From Lineus longissimus (lineage: Eukaryota > Nemertea > Pilidiophora > Heteronemertea > Lineidae), in assembly GCF_910592395.1 (NCBI RefSeq), contig NC_088320.1, forward strand, positions 2,294,001-2,358,000: a DNA stretch of 64,000 nt. Direction: 5' to 3'. Positions 24,460-38,800 of the stretch are shown in pieces; positions within the stretch are counted from its first letter, which is position 1, and each line of letters opens with the position of its first letter. The notes under the pieces are model-generated. The model was not told where the DNA came from, made no database searches, and was given only the letters and a program-made list of their open reading frames with translations. Position numbers and translations under genes: made by a program.

Positions 24460-27400
24460 ATCAAACTGATTGAGCTGTTTTTCTCCGCTGTCTGTCCGGC
24501 CGTGTGCCTGACGGCGAATATTTTTCACTTGTGTGAAGGGTAATCAGACTAGGTTTATGCATTCAGGGCTTGAAAGAAAAAAATAATGATGTTCACAGAA
24601 AACGAGGCATGCGTGTATCAATGGAAACTGAATGTTTGATAAGCAGCCAAACGGCAGGCAGCTTAGAAGAGAGAAGATTTTCTGGGGATGATTTGAACTT
24701 TGTGTTTTAGAAAGTTCCGTAAAAATACAAATTTGAGACATGGTATCACCGTAGAGGCACTGAGTAAATAAGGTTTTTGACGGTAAACCATATGACCTTG
24801 TAGATTGAACTTTTGTTTTGCGACCCCTTTTTCTCCAAAAGCGGAATTCCCTTTACACGTATTATGTCACTTGTCAGAAAGAATGCATGCACAAAGGTTG
24901 CTCCACGGGTTGTAGACAATGGCTCGAAACACTGAGCGTTTAGTTATGTTATTTACACGTTGACAATTCCTTTCAGCGCGTTGGCAAACAGAAAGACCTC
25001 TCCATTATCCACTTTTTCATATTACAACATTAGCTTCTAATGAGTCCGCGAAGGTTTGCCTCATCACACAAACCACAAAAATCACAAAAACCTATTAGCT
25101 TAAGGGAATCCGTTGTCACGTAAACAAACCAGCCATTTAGGCAGGCGTACCGGAAAATTTGATCAATTATAGCAGAGAGGCAGTAACTGGATGGAGCGCT
25201 TTGTCTTGCTCTGCTGTTGGCGTATGTCATTCTTCAGGAGGAAAAGATGCAATGCCTACAGAGGTAAAAAGTCTTTGTCAGAGCACGGTACACCACAATG
25301 TCTTTCTTCTCTAGCAAGGCCTTTGGTGCAAATAGGTTCGGTATGGAGAATTCTGACGCATTGTCGGTCCAGCTAAACAGTGACACTTGCGGATGATGGC
25401 CAATGTCAAAATCTGTGAAAAGCACATAGACCATATTGAAAGTAGTATATGAAGGTGCAGGAAACTTCTCTAGTGTGCAAAAGCTAATAACCGTTGCCAG
25501 TATAGGATCGGAACAGCTGATTAACCTCTCTCCATCATAAATAATGACAATATATAGTACCGCAGCCTGAACAATGAAATCTAACCCGCCATGATAATTG
25601 ACTTATGTCTGGCGTGTTTGATCTGATTTGCGCTTCGCATCCACGGAATGTCAAATGTCGCAGACAATCAGAGACGAGATGCAATTCTATTTTGTCCTAA
25701 CATCGTGTTAGCTTGATTTGATCAGCCAACATAGCATAGGTTGTATGGTTCAAACGTTTGGTAATGTGAATAGTACTATAAATGAAAATAGTTAACAATA
25801 GCAATAATAATAACAATGGATAATGAAAGAAAATGCTTTATTTCAGTTTTATACAGAACTGCCTGGTTGAATGCACATGAAGTTAACTCATTTCCTGAGT
25901 CTATCTTTATTCATACGGAGCCTCAATGACTGGGTAAAAAGAGAGATCGTTCCGTTCAATTTCATCTCCCCAAATTCCGGAAGACCTTGCGGTAATAAAG
26001 CTGGTTCCAATTTATACTGCTAGACTCAATTTCAGATTGAAATGTCAAGAGCATCTTCTTTTAAAGACTTGTGATCTCTTTTATGCCGTATTATAAAACT
26101 CCCCCGAACTCCGGAACACTTACGTTAATGAATGTCGGGATGATTTATGTTCAATTTGCGCAACAATCTCGAATGACAGAGCCGTGTCGACTTTACGTAT
26201 AATGCACTTGAATGTCAACATATATTCACCGAAACCCACTCGTCAATGAAAATATACAGTATCTGTCTTTGCCAGTGTCGTACCATCAACAATGAAGGTC
26301 ACTCTCAGTGAAAATGCTAAGATGTTTCCACAGTGGAAATCATACTTCCCAGGCGGTATAGGTGATCATCCGATCATATTGCCTTTGCCATGTCTGTTGA
26401 TTGGGGGATCAGGCGAAAAGACGATAAAAAAGTCCAATTCCGTAATGAATTAGACCAACCATTGCTGTGACAATGGTGTTTTTTCTGCGAGCAGGCTAAT
26501 GCTATCCTCGTGCCAGAGAATCAGTAGGCAATTCTGATTGTAAAATGTTCACGTTACAATGTCTCAGTCACACTATGAAGCTGCGAAGATGATCACGACC
26601 AGTGATACTGAGAGGTCTGAATGAATCCCAGTGCATGCATTTACTTAAATTTCGTACTTAAGTTTGGGTTTTTTATCAGAAAGGGCGTTTTTGTCTCATT
26701 TGAGGGTCAGGGAGGTGAAATATAGCATAGAAAACGTCGTTTTTTGAAAACACGTCTTCCCACTTAAAGGTAAATGTATATGGAATTTTGAGTGTAAGGA
26801 GATCACCAGTCTTTATCCTCAGTACCTCGGCATCAGTTAATGCAAACTTCCTTTTCAAGTCGAAAAGGTTGTTCATCATCAATCGATATTATACCAACGG
26901 CCTCTTTCGATTTTCGATTCTCTCCAGCTTTCTAGCTAATAAAATTGTCCCCATCAGTATAATTTAGCTATTTACTAATCCGTATGAATTCATTTCATCA
27001 TACGCTAACGAGTAAACCTTATACTCTACAATACACCGCCCTCGTATCATACTGCCTTGGAAACATTGGCATATAGATCCAGGCTAAAATACAGGAGTGA
27101 GACGAATGTCCATTAATCTCATTCGAAGGGCTACTAATACTGACAACAGTCTATGGCAATTACTTAAGGGCATTGTCAAAATATCACAGAACCGGATGCT
27201 GTAGAATTAGCCAACGTATTGTTAAAGTTTGGTTTCTGTGATAAGCCACACTCAGCTAGATGATATCTTGATAATCTAAAAACGGGTATGATAGGGTCGA
27301 AATGAGCTACTAGTTTTGAGCTGCAGGTATATTCACATTCAAACTCTCTGTGGTTTGTTTGCTTCAGACATAGTTCCACTGAATCTACGTGTGGTACTTA
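24460..27400. other. Intergenic, no gene recognised
   Basis: AT-rich sequence with a short AATAAT-type run near 25800. No RING, B-box or coiled-coil exon for the downstream NHL gene was recognised here. Confidence 0.4.
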
Positions 27401-27411
27401 CTTGTTTTCAG

Positions 27412-27554
27412 CCCCGGGACCATTCAAACGCAATTCAGAGATGCGTTGCCTTCAAATGGTTTGCGAGCATTGCCCAGGGTGCCTGGTGGAATCATCAAAG
27501 GGCATTCTGGTACGGACGCTGAAGCTGGCAGAATCACATTAGCGCTTGCTGATG
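27412..27554 (+). CDS. Candidate upstream coding exon of the NHL gene
   Basis: A good acceptor (TTGTTTTCAG) precedes 27412 and a donor (GTAATG) follows 27554. The open frame between them reads PGTIQTQFRDALPSNG and ends in LALAD plus one base. The exon ends in phase 1, which is the phase needed to join the NHL exon starting at 29861; the joint would read V-T-S-D-M. No domain is recognisable, as expected for a linker between a TRIM N-terminus and NHL repeats. Only splice signals and phase support it, and a chance frame is possible. Confidence 0.3.
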
Positions 27555-27559
27555 GTAAT

Positions 27560-29395
27560 GAGCTTTGGAATTGAAAACTCTGTCTGTAGTGTAGATCCAG
27601 TGGGAGACCTCGTTGAAGGTCAACAGCATCGCTAAAGGTACAAAAGCCCTTACCATACAGTGCACTCTCATTCCTTTTGAGTTTCTCTCGGGGAATAGAT
27701 GAGTCTACTGTAAAAACCGTATTCTTAAACTTCGGAGCTCAAACAGGTAAGTGCCTGAGTGATCATGTCACACAGGCCTTCCAAATCGATTTGGGGATGT
27801 CATGGCAAGTGTGTTCCCGGAGAGTGCTCGGGCTTTGAGCCATTGAATAATGAGCTCGTGCACGTGATGATACTTAATTCAAGCTATGTAGAACACGTTT
27901 ACTCTGACACGCCAACCACCTGTCACTGCGGACTATTTATCCCCACATATATGCTTCGTAGACAATCAGCACGCCACACCAGCCCCTCCGGATCCGAGAC
28001 ACGTAGCAGAAGAATCTCCGATAGAACTCGACCAACCGTGAGAATTCAGTCGATACTAATTTCGTGCGTAATTAAGAGCGTACCTGATTAGATGTTCGTG
28101 CCCCAAGCCATGATTACAGAATATAGTGATTGATGAAGTAATCATGGCACCCGTGATTGATTTTTAAATGATTTGGTCCTAGCGATGAGATTGATTCTAG
28201 CAGGATCGCTTCATGCTATACAATCAATGGCTGATCAAGCGGCTTGGCGGTCACGGAATGGCCTGTGGTCTTCTGCATCTGGCCCGTGATTTGCGAATTT
28301 GTGATGAGGGTGTAGTCAGTTGTTTTGTATTCTGCCTTACTTGAAAGTCAATGGCAACGATATGAATTTACGTGATGACCATTTTCACCAACAGAGTTCA
28401 AAATAATCTTGACTTTCGACAACGTGCGACAGAAAATTGATTATGAGGATATTGACATTTGGTTTGTTGTCTTATCAGATTTTGTAAACGAATCTGATTA
28501 ACAAGGTGGCCAGCCATGTAGACTGCGAGCAAACGAAGCTCTGACGTAGAAGTAATCAATATGGCAACTACAACATTATTTTTATCATCGTGTGGAGCCG
28601 AGTGGCATGATAGATGTCAGGGTATGGACAAATATCAACGTCTCGGACACTTGCCTCGGGTTATGTGTCCACCCTCATCTGTCTATCGCGTTCTTGATGC
28701 TCGCTAGCTCTCGGTGATTGCTTTGACGACGATGGTGGTGTTGGGAAGCTAACATGGATCCAACGATTGTATTTTGCTGCTCCTCTGGAGACTTCTACGG
28801 TATCGATTGAGCAGGTTCGAGGATGTAATGCTCGAACCCTGGCATGGGCGGTCATTGTGTGGCATGGCATTCTACCTATGAGAAAGGACTCGTCCTTCGT
28901 GTACCACTGCCAACACATTGCTTAAGAGATTCTCATTACGACTCTCGCTAAGGTTGCGAATCACTGCCTGTCAAACTAGAATTGTCGTCACAGTGGGTTA
29001 CGATCCATCCCATCATAGAGAAACTAAACTGATTGGTTTATATTCTCTAAGACCTTATTGGATCTGCTTTACTCTACTGCATAGAGACATCGGAATATCT
29101 GGAATAGAAAAATCGAAAATCGAAATATTTACTCAGAACTACATTTCACCGATTCCAAAATCTTGTCAGGAAATCGATATCAATATTGTGGCTGTCAGAA
29201 GCGCGATGTTATAGTTTCTGAATCATGATTGAATATCTTATTAACTTATAAACGAAATGTGGATATTGGCTTCCAGCGGGTAATATGCAAAATTAGATGT
29301 AATACGCCACGACTCTTCTCCATTCTAAGGGGTCGTGATGTGGGCGTCATTTTCAAAATTTAAAGCACTTGGGCAGTTATTCCCTTGGGTTCAAT
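27560..29395. other. Presumed intron or intergenic, no gene recognised
   Basis: Open frames at 27759-28091 (+), 28661-28918 (-) and 28918-29214 (+) have no recognised motif. If the 27412-27554 exon is real, this is an intron of the NHL gene. Confidence 0.35.
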
Positions 29396-29399
29396 GTGA

Positions 29400-29454
29400 C
29401 GATTTGAATGTGAAGCATTCAAAACTAGGTTTTTTTAGTTTCACATTCAAATCG
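29400..29454. repeat. Short inverted repeat (hairpin)
   Basis: CGATTTGAATGTGAA at 29400-29414 is perfectly complementary to TTCACATTCAAATCG at 29440-29454 across a 25-bp loop. Pairing extends a few bases outward with one mismatch. It lies about 400 bp upstream of the first NHL exon. No T-run supports a terminator, so its function is unknown. Confidence 0.6.
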
Positions 29455-29871
29455 ACACTTTCCTCAAGTCATGATTCCTAGCAATCATTGGCCAATGAGA
29501 AGACACGTCCTATGCTTGTGCGTTGAAGGAAGCACGGCCATAATTAGGTACAGGGCTTTCGATTGGCCAAGACCTGACATACATTTCCCAATTGTTGCTT
29601 GAAAAGTGGCGAATGGTAATTTTTACTTACTCGATTTCATCATCCAATTAACAACATTTGTGGATTTGAAATTTTGCAGTCCGTAAAAAAGTACGTCGTT
29701 CTTTCTTATTTCCAGTGTTCGACAAGAAATAATTGACTTTCTGCACATGATACGAAGGAGCAAAAAGACGTCGGGATAGTGAACCAAGTTCTGTTGAATT
29801 GATGCTGGTACGATTTGAGAATTTGAGAAATTTAAAAAAAATGTTTCTTTCTACTTCCAGTCACATCTGAC

Positions 29872-31277
29872 ATGGAATTGATGGAAACAGACGCCATGTT
29901 TTTACTACGTCGTTTGATTGGTGCCGACAGTGTTCAGACCCGTATACCTGGAGGACCGAGGAAGCTGGTCCGAAAGTTTGGGAAGAAAGGACCTGCGAAG
30001 GGTCAATTTAACATGGTGTGTGGGGTCACCTTTACTAAAACAGGTAGGGGACCGTCAGTTTATAGACCTAAGAGCTAGACGAATCAGTTCGGACGCAGTA
30101 TTAAGATACAAGGTCATACAGTTATTTCTAGCCCCTTAATTTGCGGCCATTTAAACCACAAGGTGAAGCAATCACGCTATTGATTCGTCATGAAAAGATG
30201 CATTAGCTTTCAGTCTTGCCTTGACAATACACGTAAAATGCATTACACTAATTGCACTGCAACATATTAATCTTAGCTCGGTTGTTTGAGACAAGCTTCG
30301 TCATTAACTTGGCTTAATTCTATTAAGGGGCTTAACTGGGCGAGATAACGCAGAGCCAAAGTAAACGCAAGTTAGTGACTTGACTTTCTCTGAACAACTG
30401 GGCCCTTTTCTCAATTTAGCAAAGTTATTTTTTCTCTCGAGCAGGTGACATCATTGTCGCAGACACTGAGAACCATCGGATACAAATATTCACGGACGAC
30501 GGCCTGTTCAAATTAAAATTCGGCCAGAAGGGACCCGATCAGGATAAACTGAATTACCCGATGTGCGTTGTTATGACTCCCGATGAAAACATTGCAGTCA
30601 CGGACACAGTTAACGCGAGATTGAAAATATTCAGTCAAGAAGGCGAGTTTGTGCGAGAACATGGCGACGATGGCGTTTTCGATTTTCCGTATGGACTGGC
30701 CATGTCTTCAGACGGCTGGTTCGTCGTCACGGACATCTGTAAACATAATGTGACGGTTTTGAATCCCGAGGGTGGTGTCTATACTCAGTTTGGCTCCTAC
30801 GGCGATGGACCATTGGAGTTCGACCACCCATACTATGTAGCTATCGATAAAAATAAGCAAATTATCGTGTCCGACAATGGGAACACATGTGTAAAGTTTT
30901 TCACATTTGATGGCCAACCTATCCAAACATTCAACATGGCGGATTTTAAATTGCACGAAGAGCACTTTATTTCTCTCCAGGGTCTATGCATAGACTCTGA
31001 TAACAATATAATCATCATTGGAAACAATACAGTGTATATCCTTGCCATAAATGGCCGGTTCTGGGAGATTATCCTACCGAGGGAAGGTGTAACTTCCCCA
31101 AAGTGTATCGCGTTTTCACCTTCTGGTTATCTAGTGCTGACTCAATCGAATCTCGGACAGGCTCACGAGGTGCTAGTATTCAATTACAACATGGCGGATT
31201 TTCGATCGCTACACATGCTCCCTCTATCTGTGATGTCAGCAAGCTCAACGAGCGGAAACGGAAACTCGTCATCATAG
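29872..31277 (+). CDS. NHL-repeat beta-propeller protein (TRIM2/3/71-like C-terminal half)
   Basis: Two exons, 29861-30043 and 30445-31277, join in phase 1 across a GT-AG intron (AKGQFNMVCGVTFTKT to GDIIVADTENHRIQIF). Read from the first ATG (29872) they give 334 aa. About six NHL blades are visible, with the repeating pattern of G.I.V.D..N.R.+.F...G at GDIIVADTENHRIQIF, ENIAVTDTVNARLKIF, WFVVTDICKHNVTVLN and KQIIVSDNGNTCVKFF. It ends with a Ser-rich tail. NHL propellers bind RNA or protein partners and often end TRIM-type E3 ligases. No RING or B-box is identified here, and a strong acceptor just 11 bp before the ATG implies at least one upstream exon. Either an N-terminal half was missed or this is an NHL-only protein. 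Confidence 0.82.
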
Positions 31278-31865
31278 CGATATTGTATAATGATGAATAC
31301 GCCATCACAGGATTAAGGTATGCCCATGGCGTACCCATCACACACAGATGCATACCCAACAAAACAAAAAATGATTTTATTCTTAATATCAACAGTTAAT
31401 TAACTGCTGTTATGATTCGCCAAAAAGATTTCCTGTCTGTAGGTAATATATAACTGCCTTAGCTTCGTAGATTAGTCCTTCGAAATGTAGATTTAATAGT
31501 ATTTATGGTGTGGAACGGGAGGGAGTCAGACGTCGACAGTAAACCGTATCACAACAGGGATGTTCATTAACATAGCCGTTAGATCCTGTAAATAATGTAC
31601 CAATACATGTATATTGTAAAGAAAAAAGCTTTATTTTGTTGAATATTATCACAACGTATACCTAATTCAGAATGATACAGTGCGTATACTGTGTTCTGGA
31701 TCCAGGCATAGGCTTTTGTGTAGAGCCGGTCAATAGAACATCTGTTGAGCCCAGTCCATAACACAAAATACGCCTTATTTTCTGAATTAGGACGTTAAAC
31801 AGTCGTGTGATTACGAACTTGCCATTGTTTTAGCTTAGATACTGATTTTGAATTCAATTTTATCA

Positions 31866-31871
31866 AATAAA
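31866..31871 (+). promoter_or_regulatory. Poly(A) signal of the NHL gene
   Basis: AATAAA about 590 bp after the stop at 31277, in AT-rich sequence. It is the best-placed canonical hexamer before the next gene. Confidence 0.45.
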
Positions 31872-31879
31872 GTGTATAT

Positions 31880-32885
31880 GATTCGTTGTAAATCTGTTAT
31901 CCTCATTTCTTTCCCATTCAGCTGTTCATTGGCACTGTTGACAAGCCTATCACTCTTTGCCCGATACGCTTGTACACAGCGATTGCGAGGAGAGCGCTGA
32001 TGTCGGATAAGGTCTCGGTTTCAAATTGTCAGCCATAACTACAGCCGCCATCTGGATTTGCTCGCCACGACAGAACCTGAAGATTGCCGGGCACAGGACT
32101 TGATCGGCACATTAGGGTTATATTGACAATTCATTAAACCTCTGAGGCTTTGTTGCCCAAACACAGGTACACTGAAAGTATCCATGGTTGAAGTGTGCAC
32201 ACAATGAAGACGATTTCTAAATTCTAAACAGTGATTATCTATATGTGTACAAAGATGACAACACTGCCAACGGACAATATGAGAATTCTAAATCCGAATT
32301 TTCGATAAGTATCTGCTGAGCACATCCAACCGATTCCTCAGTTTGAAGACATGATATTTCCAAATCGACCTGACCTAAACTTTCTACATACCTTTGTGCA
32401 TGAAATGCAGACAAAATACCGTTCAAAATCAGATGAAAATTGTGTGAAAAATAATATAATGGTTAAGAAGTACTTTACATACAAAATCAAGCTTATTTTA
32501 AACTGGTGATGCCTAAAGCGTCAATGCCTTCGTGGAGACCATAATATAGAAAAGCGATAGAAACGAGACTTATGCCGTTTTTTGCGTCATTGAAAAAACA
32601 TTGATTTTTAAATTCGTTTGATATTATATTTCGTAATTACGATACCAGTAGGATACAGGAGGCATCTACTTGTTCTCTAGGATTGATATCTATAACAGCG
32701 GTCCCACAAAAAACTTTGGATATCCATCTTATATTACATCGTGGTCTTTTTTGATATCATATTTTGATTACGACGCGACAAATTAAAAATTTGTGGGGGC
32801 TTTTAGGTGGTGCCTGTAAAAACGCTTTCAGGCAAGAAGATTGGTTACAACAATTTCTGGGGTAACCTCGGCACCACTTTGACTT
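31880..32885. other. Intergenic; probable promoter region of the seven-FTP gene
   Basis: No coding exon is visible. The + strand gene starts at 32891, so its promoter and 5' UTR should lie here. No clear TATA box or initiator could be assigned. Confidence 0.4.
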
Positions 32886-32890
32886 ACAAA

Positions 32891-35800
32891 ATGATAAAAT
32901 TCTCATTATCGTGTTGGATACTGGGCTATCTCGTGTTCTTAAACGTTGTGGAAGCATTTCTACCAAGTAAGTGGCCGTTTTTACAATCTAAGTTGATATA
33001 CTCGATCTTCTTAATTTGCTATATAAATGTATTGATCACACATGGCAGTAAAGAATTACATCCAGTGTAACTTGGAAAAATACCATTTGGATTCTTCTTT
33101 TTGGCGTTATTCTGATTAGCAGAAAGCATACTAACTACGAAAAAAGTGGTCTCGCAAAAAAAACACCTTGAAAGAAGAACTGCCAATGGTTCAGATTAAA
33201 GGGAAATATTCATAACATTACATTTCAGTCGATAATGTTGCCCGCCTGATGACGACCAAGAGTTCGGGGGAACTGAATGCCAACAGTGCTTCAGCGAAAG
33301 CAGTCGACGGTTTCCGAGATGGTATGACAGCCAACAAACACTGCGCCGTAATCAAGAAGGCGACCAAAACATGGCTGTCTATAGACCTCAAGACCGTCAA
33401 AGAAATCGAAAGGGTGGTGATTGCTGGGAGAAAGGAGGATCGTAAGTTTACCCATCTAGTTGGCATGATTTATTCTAGTAAGGAACAACAGTACTGTGTG
33501 CCAGTCACAAAAACAGGTCATGTATCTAACTTCGTTTCTTTCTTTGATACTTCAGCTACACATTCCGGAAACTTCAAAATCATGTGCGCCGTTACTTTCG
33601 ATTCAACAAAGTGGTCCAGTAATGTTTTCAGCACCTGTCTGCTGCAAGACAATGCCCTCGGACCCGAGGAAGTCACCCATGCCAAGTGTCAAGATAAGTG
33701 CATCGGGCAGTTTATCGTTGTCGAGAAAACGAAGAACGCTGCCACGGAGTACCTTCAGATATGTGAGCTGGAAGCCTATGAGCCGGACGCGTACTGTAAG
33801 TTCATTTAGCATGTTTGCCAAACAAAAAAATCAAACGTCTCTCTCCATCAGTATTGGTTTTAGCATAACAAAGATATCTGCTTTAATTGTTTTTGCCAAA
33901 TCGACGCAGTAATAAAAGACGGGTCTGTATTACCATGTAGAAGAGATTTCCTCCTTACGTTCTTTCTGCTTCAGGGAATGTCGCCCTTGGTAAGGAGGCG
34001 ATCCACCACACCCGTGCCGCAGCCGCGGTGGTCACAGACGGCCTACCCGACCAAGCCAAATGCACAACCGCTGACTTGACGGACAGCAGTGATGACCAGT
34101 GGATTCGGATTGACCTTGAACGGCAACGAGGAGTCGTGTCGATCACCATGATAGTGCCTTCTAAAGCGACTGATGGTAAGACAGCAGTTATATCGTGGAT
34201 TATTAAGAACTATAGAGGGCCCAGTTGCTCGATCTACATGGTATGTGAAAGACGAAGGCCAGCGCCAGTTCAGCTCAGTGTCCTTTGGTATTCCATTTTC
34301 AATACAACCTTAAGGATTTAAAACAAAGGTAGCGGCTGTCGTGAATTGAGCAACATCTACAGGAATAGATTATCTGCGTACAAAGATGTTTAAAGTATTG
34401 TCAGTATTGGAGCGAAAACAATTTTCAGCATGTTTTTCAACTGTTTCAGCGAAAAGACTATCGACCTATAAGCTGATCGTCAGTAACAGTGCCTCCGACC
34501 CAGAGTTGGAGGACCCAAGTACAGTTTGCGGCGAGAAGACGAACATTCCTGCCGGGACCAAGACCATAACGGCTCATTGCCCCCGGGAAATAGTTGGCAG
34601 ATATGTTTATCTTCTGAAAGAGAACGCTGTCTATAATCCACCAGTTGTTTGTGAGATTGAAGTGATTGGCTATGATCTCCAATACAGTGAGCGAGGTGAG
34701 GGCGTGAGGGTCAATATTGCCAGTTGCGTTTAAGTGAAGTTAAGCTTCATGATCAAGCAAACAAATTATTCAGTAGCGGGTATGATTTTCTTGCCGTAGT
34801 TTGCAAAGGGCGTGAAGGATGGTAATCGAACCTGCCAACCATGAGCTTTAGTTATTAGAACTGTCTTCCTTGGTCAGCTCCTTCTTCGTAAAATCTTTCT
34901 GAGTACTAAGACCTTTCTCAGTGATATCTGTGTCACGAATTTCTCAGCAGACTCTCTTCAGAAGAGTAATTCTTTTCTTACTAAGGCTTAGTAAGAAAGA
35001 TGTCAACTAACTGGTAAATTCAAACTCCCGATCACTGGACGTGCCGCACACGTGAACAAATACTGTAACAGTGATGGATCTACCTTTTCAGATGATCTTG
35101 CCAGTTGCAAGCCGACTTTCATGATCGATAACTCGCCGGATGCCAAATATGGCGTGGACGGAAACTTGCACCAGACCTGCCTCGCTACATCCGGGACTTC
35201 CAATAACGATTGGTGGGCGGTCGACCTTGGCGCCCTCTATACGATTACCGCCATAAACGTTGTGAACATAGATGACGCCACATGTAGGTAACCCCAATCT
35301 CGGCGTTGTCCTCAAACCCGAAGATCAGCTAAATTTCGGGCTGATAAGATTCTTGGTTTTTCCAGCAGGGGGCCAAAACAGAACACATTTACAATAACAC
35401 TCCAAGTTGTTATCATGTACACACGACATCAATAGGGGCGATTTAATATCAATACATGTGTTCCAATTTTCAGATAAATTCCTTGGAAAATTCAAAATCC
35501 TGGCCTCAACTGATCTTATTACGACTGATATTATGAAAAGTAACTACATGCAATGTCATGAACAGAAGACAGAGATAGCTCGCAACCACGGCCGACGAAT
35601 CCACTGTGCCGCCAGGGTGTATGGGCGCTATGTCATCCTGGTGAAGACTTTGAAAGAAAAACTTCAATTCTGCCACGTTGGGGTCTTTGGTTCTCGATAT
35701 TTAGGTAGGTTTTTCAAACACATGTTCCTACGTGTCAATTCTTTGACTATTCATCACTGTGGGTGAAAGTATGAGCTTACCTAAATACGTGCTTAACATT

Positions 35801-38800
35801 GAGACGAAATGACATCACAAAAGGAAGCAGACAATTCAACTTGTCGGGTATCAGTAACTCTCAACCTGATCTATTCCAGATAATCTGGCACTGGGGAAAG
35901 CAACATCCCACAGCGCCACCCTCTCCGACTACAAGAGCCATCTAGCCGTCGACGGGAAGTGGGATTGGGAACTGAGATACCGCTCATGCGCATTGACAAC
36001 TGCTGCAGCCAACTCATGGTTCCAGGTCGACCTTAGTGCATCCTATAATGTCAGTGCTGTGAGCATACAGTCAAACCTAAAGGAGTGCGGAAGTATGTAT
36101 CTCCGTCAGTTTGGACACTAGTGTAGTAGAGGAGATTCATGCTTGGTTGAAAAACTAGCCTTCGCGAAAGTCTTAATTACCTTTATTCCATATATCGAGC
36201 CCTAATCACTAATATACCCCAAACCCTCTCTTAACCTCTGTGCGTGATCTTGAACTCGGGTTATTTAGTACGTGTATTATCTACATGTAAGCAACACCCA
36301 ACAGCGTAAAAGGTAAAATGCTTAGCGTTATGAGTTCGCCGTCCTGAACACTGCTACCTACATGGCTATGACACAGTAATCCCTTTGGAGATATCATCCT
36401 ATATAAATTCCTCGCGTTTTCAGCCGCCTGCCTCGTCAAAAACGACTTCAAGATCCTAGTGGGTGCAACGTTCAAAACTCCGATAGACCCGACCAAATTT
36501 ACCACATGCTACACTCATACCAAACAACCCTCCCTCGCCGCTGGGGATTACCAGGTCACCAATACATTCTACTGCACCAAAGAGAGTGTTGGACGTCACG
36601 TAGTCATTCAGAGCTCGGCGGCCATTTCTCTGACGATATGTGAACTTGGCGTCTATGGTTTTTATATGTACGGTAGGGAGAACGCTATTTATGCTACTCT
36701 ACCTAATGCTACTCTTTGCCACGGGGTGAATAGTCCTCGGAAACGTGTTAACAAGTACCGATATAACGATAGCCTCTTCGCAATAATACTGCTTAAGACA
36801 TCATTCTAGAAGAAAGATAGCTGAAATTTCAGTCTAAGATTTTCCCATTCACACTTTAGATAACCTAGCCTTTGGCAAGAAAGGCATCAGTGCCAGTGGA
36901 TACAAGTCGGTCTGGGACCTGAGGTACACCCATGACGGGAGTCGAAGCTGCCTTGCCAACGTAGCAGCTATTGACGGTTCGGCAGCCAATGCCGAATGGT
37001 GGTACGCAGATCTGGTGAAGGCACACAATATAAGGAGGGTGCTCATAACACAGCCTGAAAATAAATGGAGTAAGTTAAGACTTTCAAATTATTTTTATTT
37101 CATCACTCTGTACAAACTGTTGGGCAACAAAATGCTCAGTAAGCGTTGTTACACTAACCATATCTCTACTTTTAGCTGAATACTAACAAGTAGTCTCTCT
37201 TCTTTTTAGAGAAGAAGTCCACTCTTGAAATCAACGTTCTAAAGAAGAAGGCCGATTTCGTCACGACGAAGCCTCTGAAAACAGTTTCTAACACTTGCGG
37301 CATGTACAAAGACTATGGCCCTGCCACACAAGATATCCTGTGCTCCAGAGTTCACAGCGGGGCGCTTGTATTGCTGTTGAGGCGCGACCACAGGCGACAG
37401 ACACTCTGGTTGTGCGAGGTTGAGATATATGGCACTCTGGCACAAGGTAAGCGACATCCCCGGGAAGACATCTTCTTTAAGTGAACAGATTCGTCCCCTG
37501 CACTCGGCGATAGCAACTATAGTTGATGAACACAAGAGGATCGAGTCACACTGTAGATAAATTAACCTTAAACTAACAAATGTGCCTACTCATCCTAAGC
37601 AGCAACGGGCAAGCTAACTACTGCGTTATTCCATTTCATAGATAATCTGGCCGCCTACAAGACATCCGTACAGAGTAATGAACTAACCACAGCACTAACC
37701 TATGGCAATGGTGTCGACGGTGTCTCGGGTACTGCTTTGGCTCACTGCTCCAACACAGCCGGCGTTCTACAAAGGGAATGGTTTGCTGTTGACTTGACAG
37801 GGAACTACACCATTGAAAAGGTGGTTCTGCTCAACAGCAAAGGACGTTTCAGTAAGTGTTGTCAAAATCTCGAGATTTCTCCCAGGCTGAAACATGTCTA
37901 TGTCGTAGAGCTATTTTGGTAGCATGGATCCATCATTGCTGGCTCAGTAAAACGGCCAGCTAGTGCAAACTGACTACCTCGATACTTTCTTCTAGATGTT
38001 ACACTGGGCGGCGCAAGCAAGGGCATTCCTAACCGGCGAGCAATAAGATGGGAACGTAAATGGAGAAGGAGAAATTTTCTTCGATAATGCAGCATTCTCT
38101 TTGGCAACGCTTGCCTGCAACAGTAATGAACACATGAATATCAATTGTCTGCAGCGGAGCTGGTCTCTTGTGTTTGCTGGGACATTCACTATCAAATGCA
38201 TGTAAGCTTTCAATACGTGCTGGAAACCCTTGTTGAAATACCTCTGCCTTAATTTCAGACCGGAGCCTCGCCGACACAAAAGTTCTAGCATACAATGACT
38301 TCAGTCCGAAATCATACGAAGAACAGTCCTACTTCCTCTGCACTGAAGTAGACCAACACCTGCAGCCAGGCGAGGACAAGCAGTTTGGCTGCAATCCGTA
38401 CGTGACAGGTCGTTTCGTGGTCCTGATGAAGTTTAACGCAATTGATAGCCCATTCTCCATCTGCGAGCTAGAGGTCTATGGGAAGGCTTACGTTGAGTCA
38501 CGAGGTAAGAAATGAGGCCGTAACCGAACGATCGCTTTCCAGTACCATGTGATTGGTCATTTAACTTCCATTTCCCTTCATCAAAAGCTGAAGCTAAAGT
38601 TTGACACGACAACACAGAGAGAACTAGCATCCAAGGCCCATTTTCCAAAATTCAAAGTTGTACACGATCGAGTTGGCCACTATCTTGGTTGGCTGAGTCA
38701 ATCTTGTAGAAATTTCAACAATGTGTACATTTTCCTGTATGTCTCTGTGTATGTCCGTCTCAAGTGTTTAAGATGCACCTATGCTGTTCATAATGTTAAA

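Noticed and set aside
24073..24460. Three overlapping + strand frames
   Set aside because: They lie on a degenerate 146-bp tandem array, which explains the openness.
27955..28037. Possible extra exon of the NHL gene (frame reading NQHATPAPPDP)
   Set aside because: It ends in phase 2, which cannot join the exon at 29861 without an immediate stop, and has no motif support.
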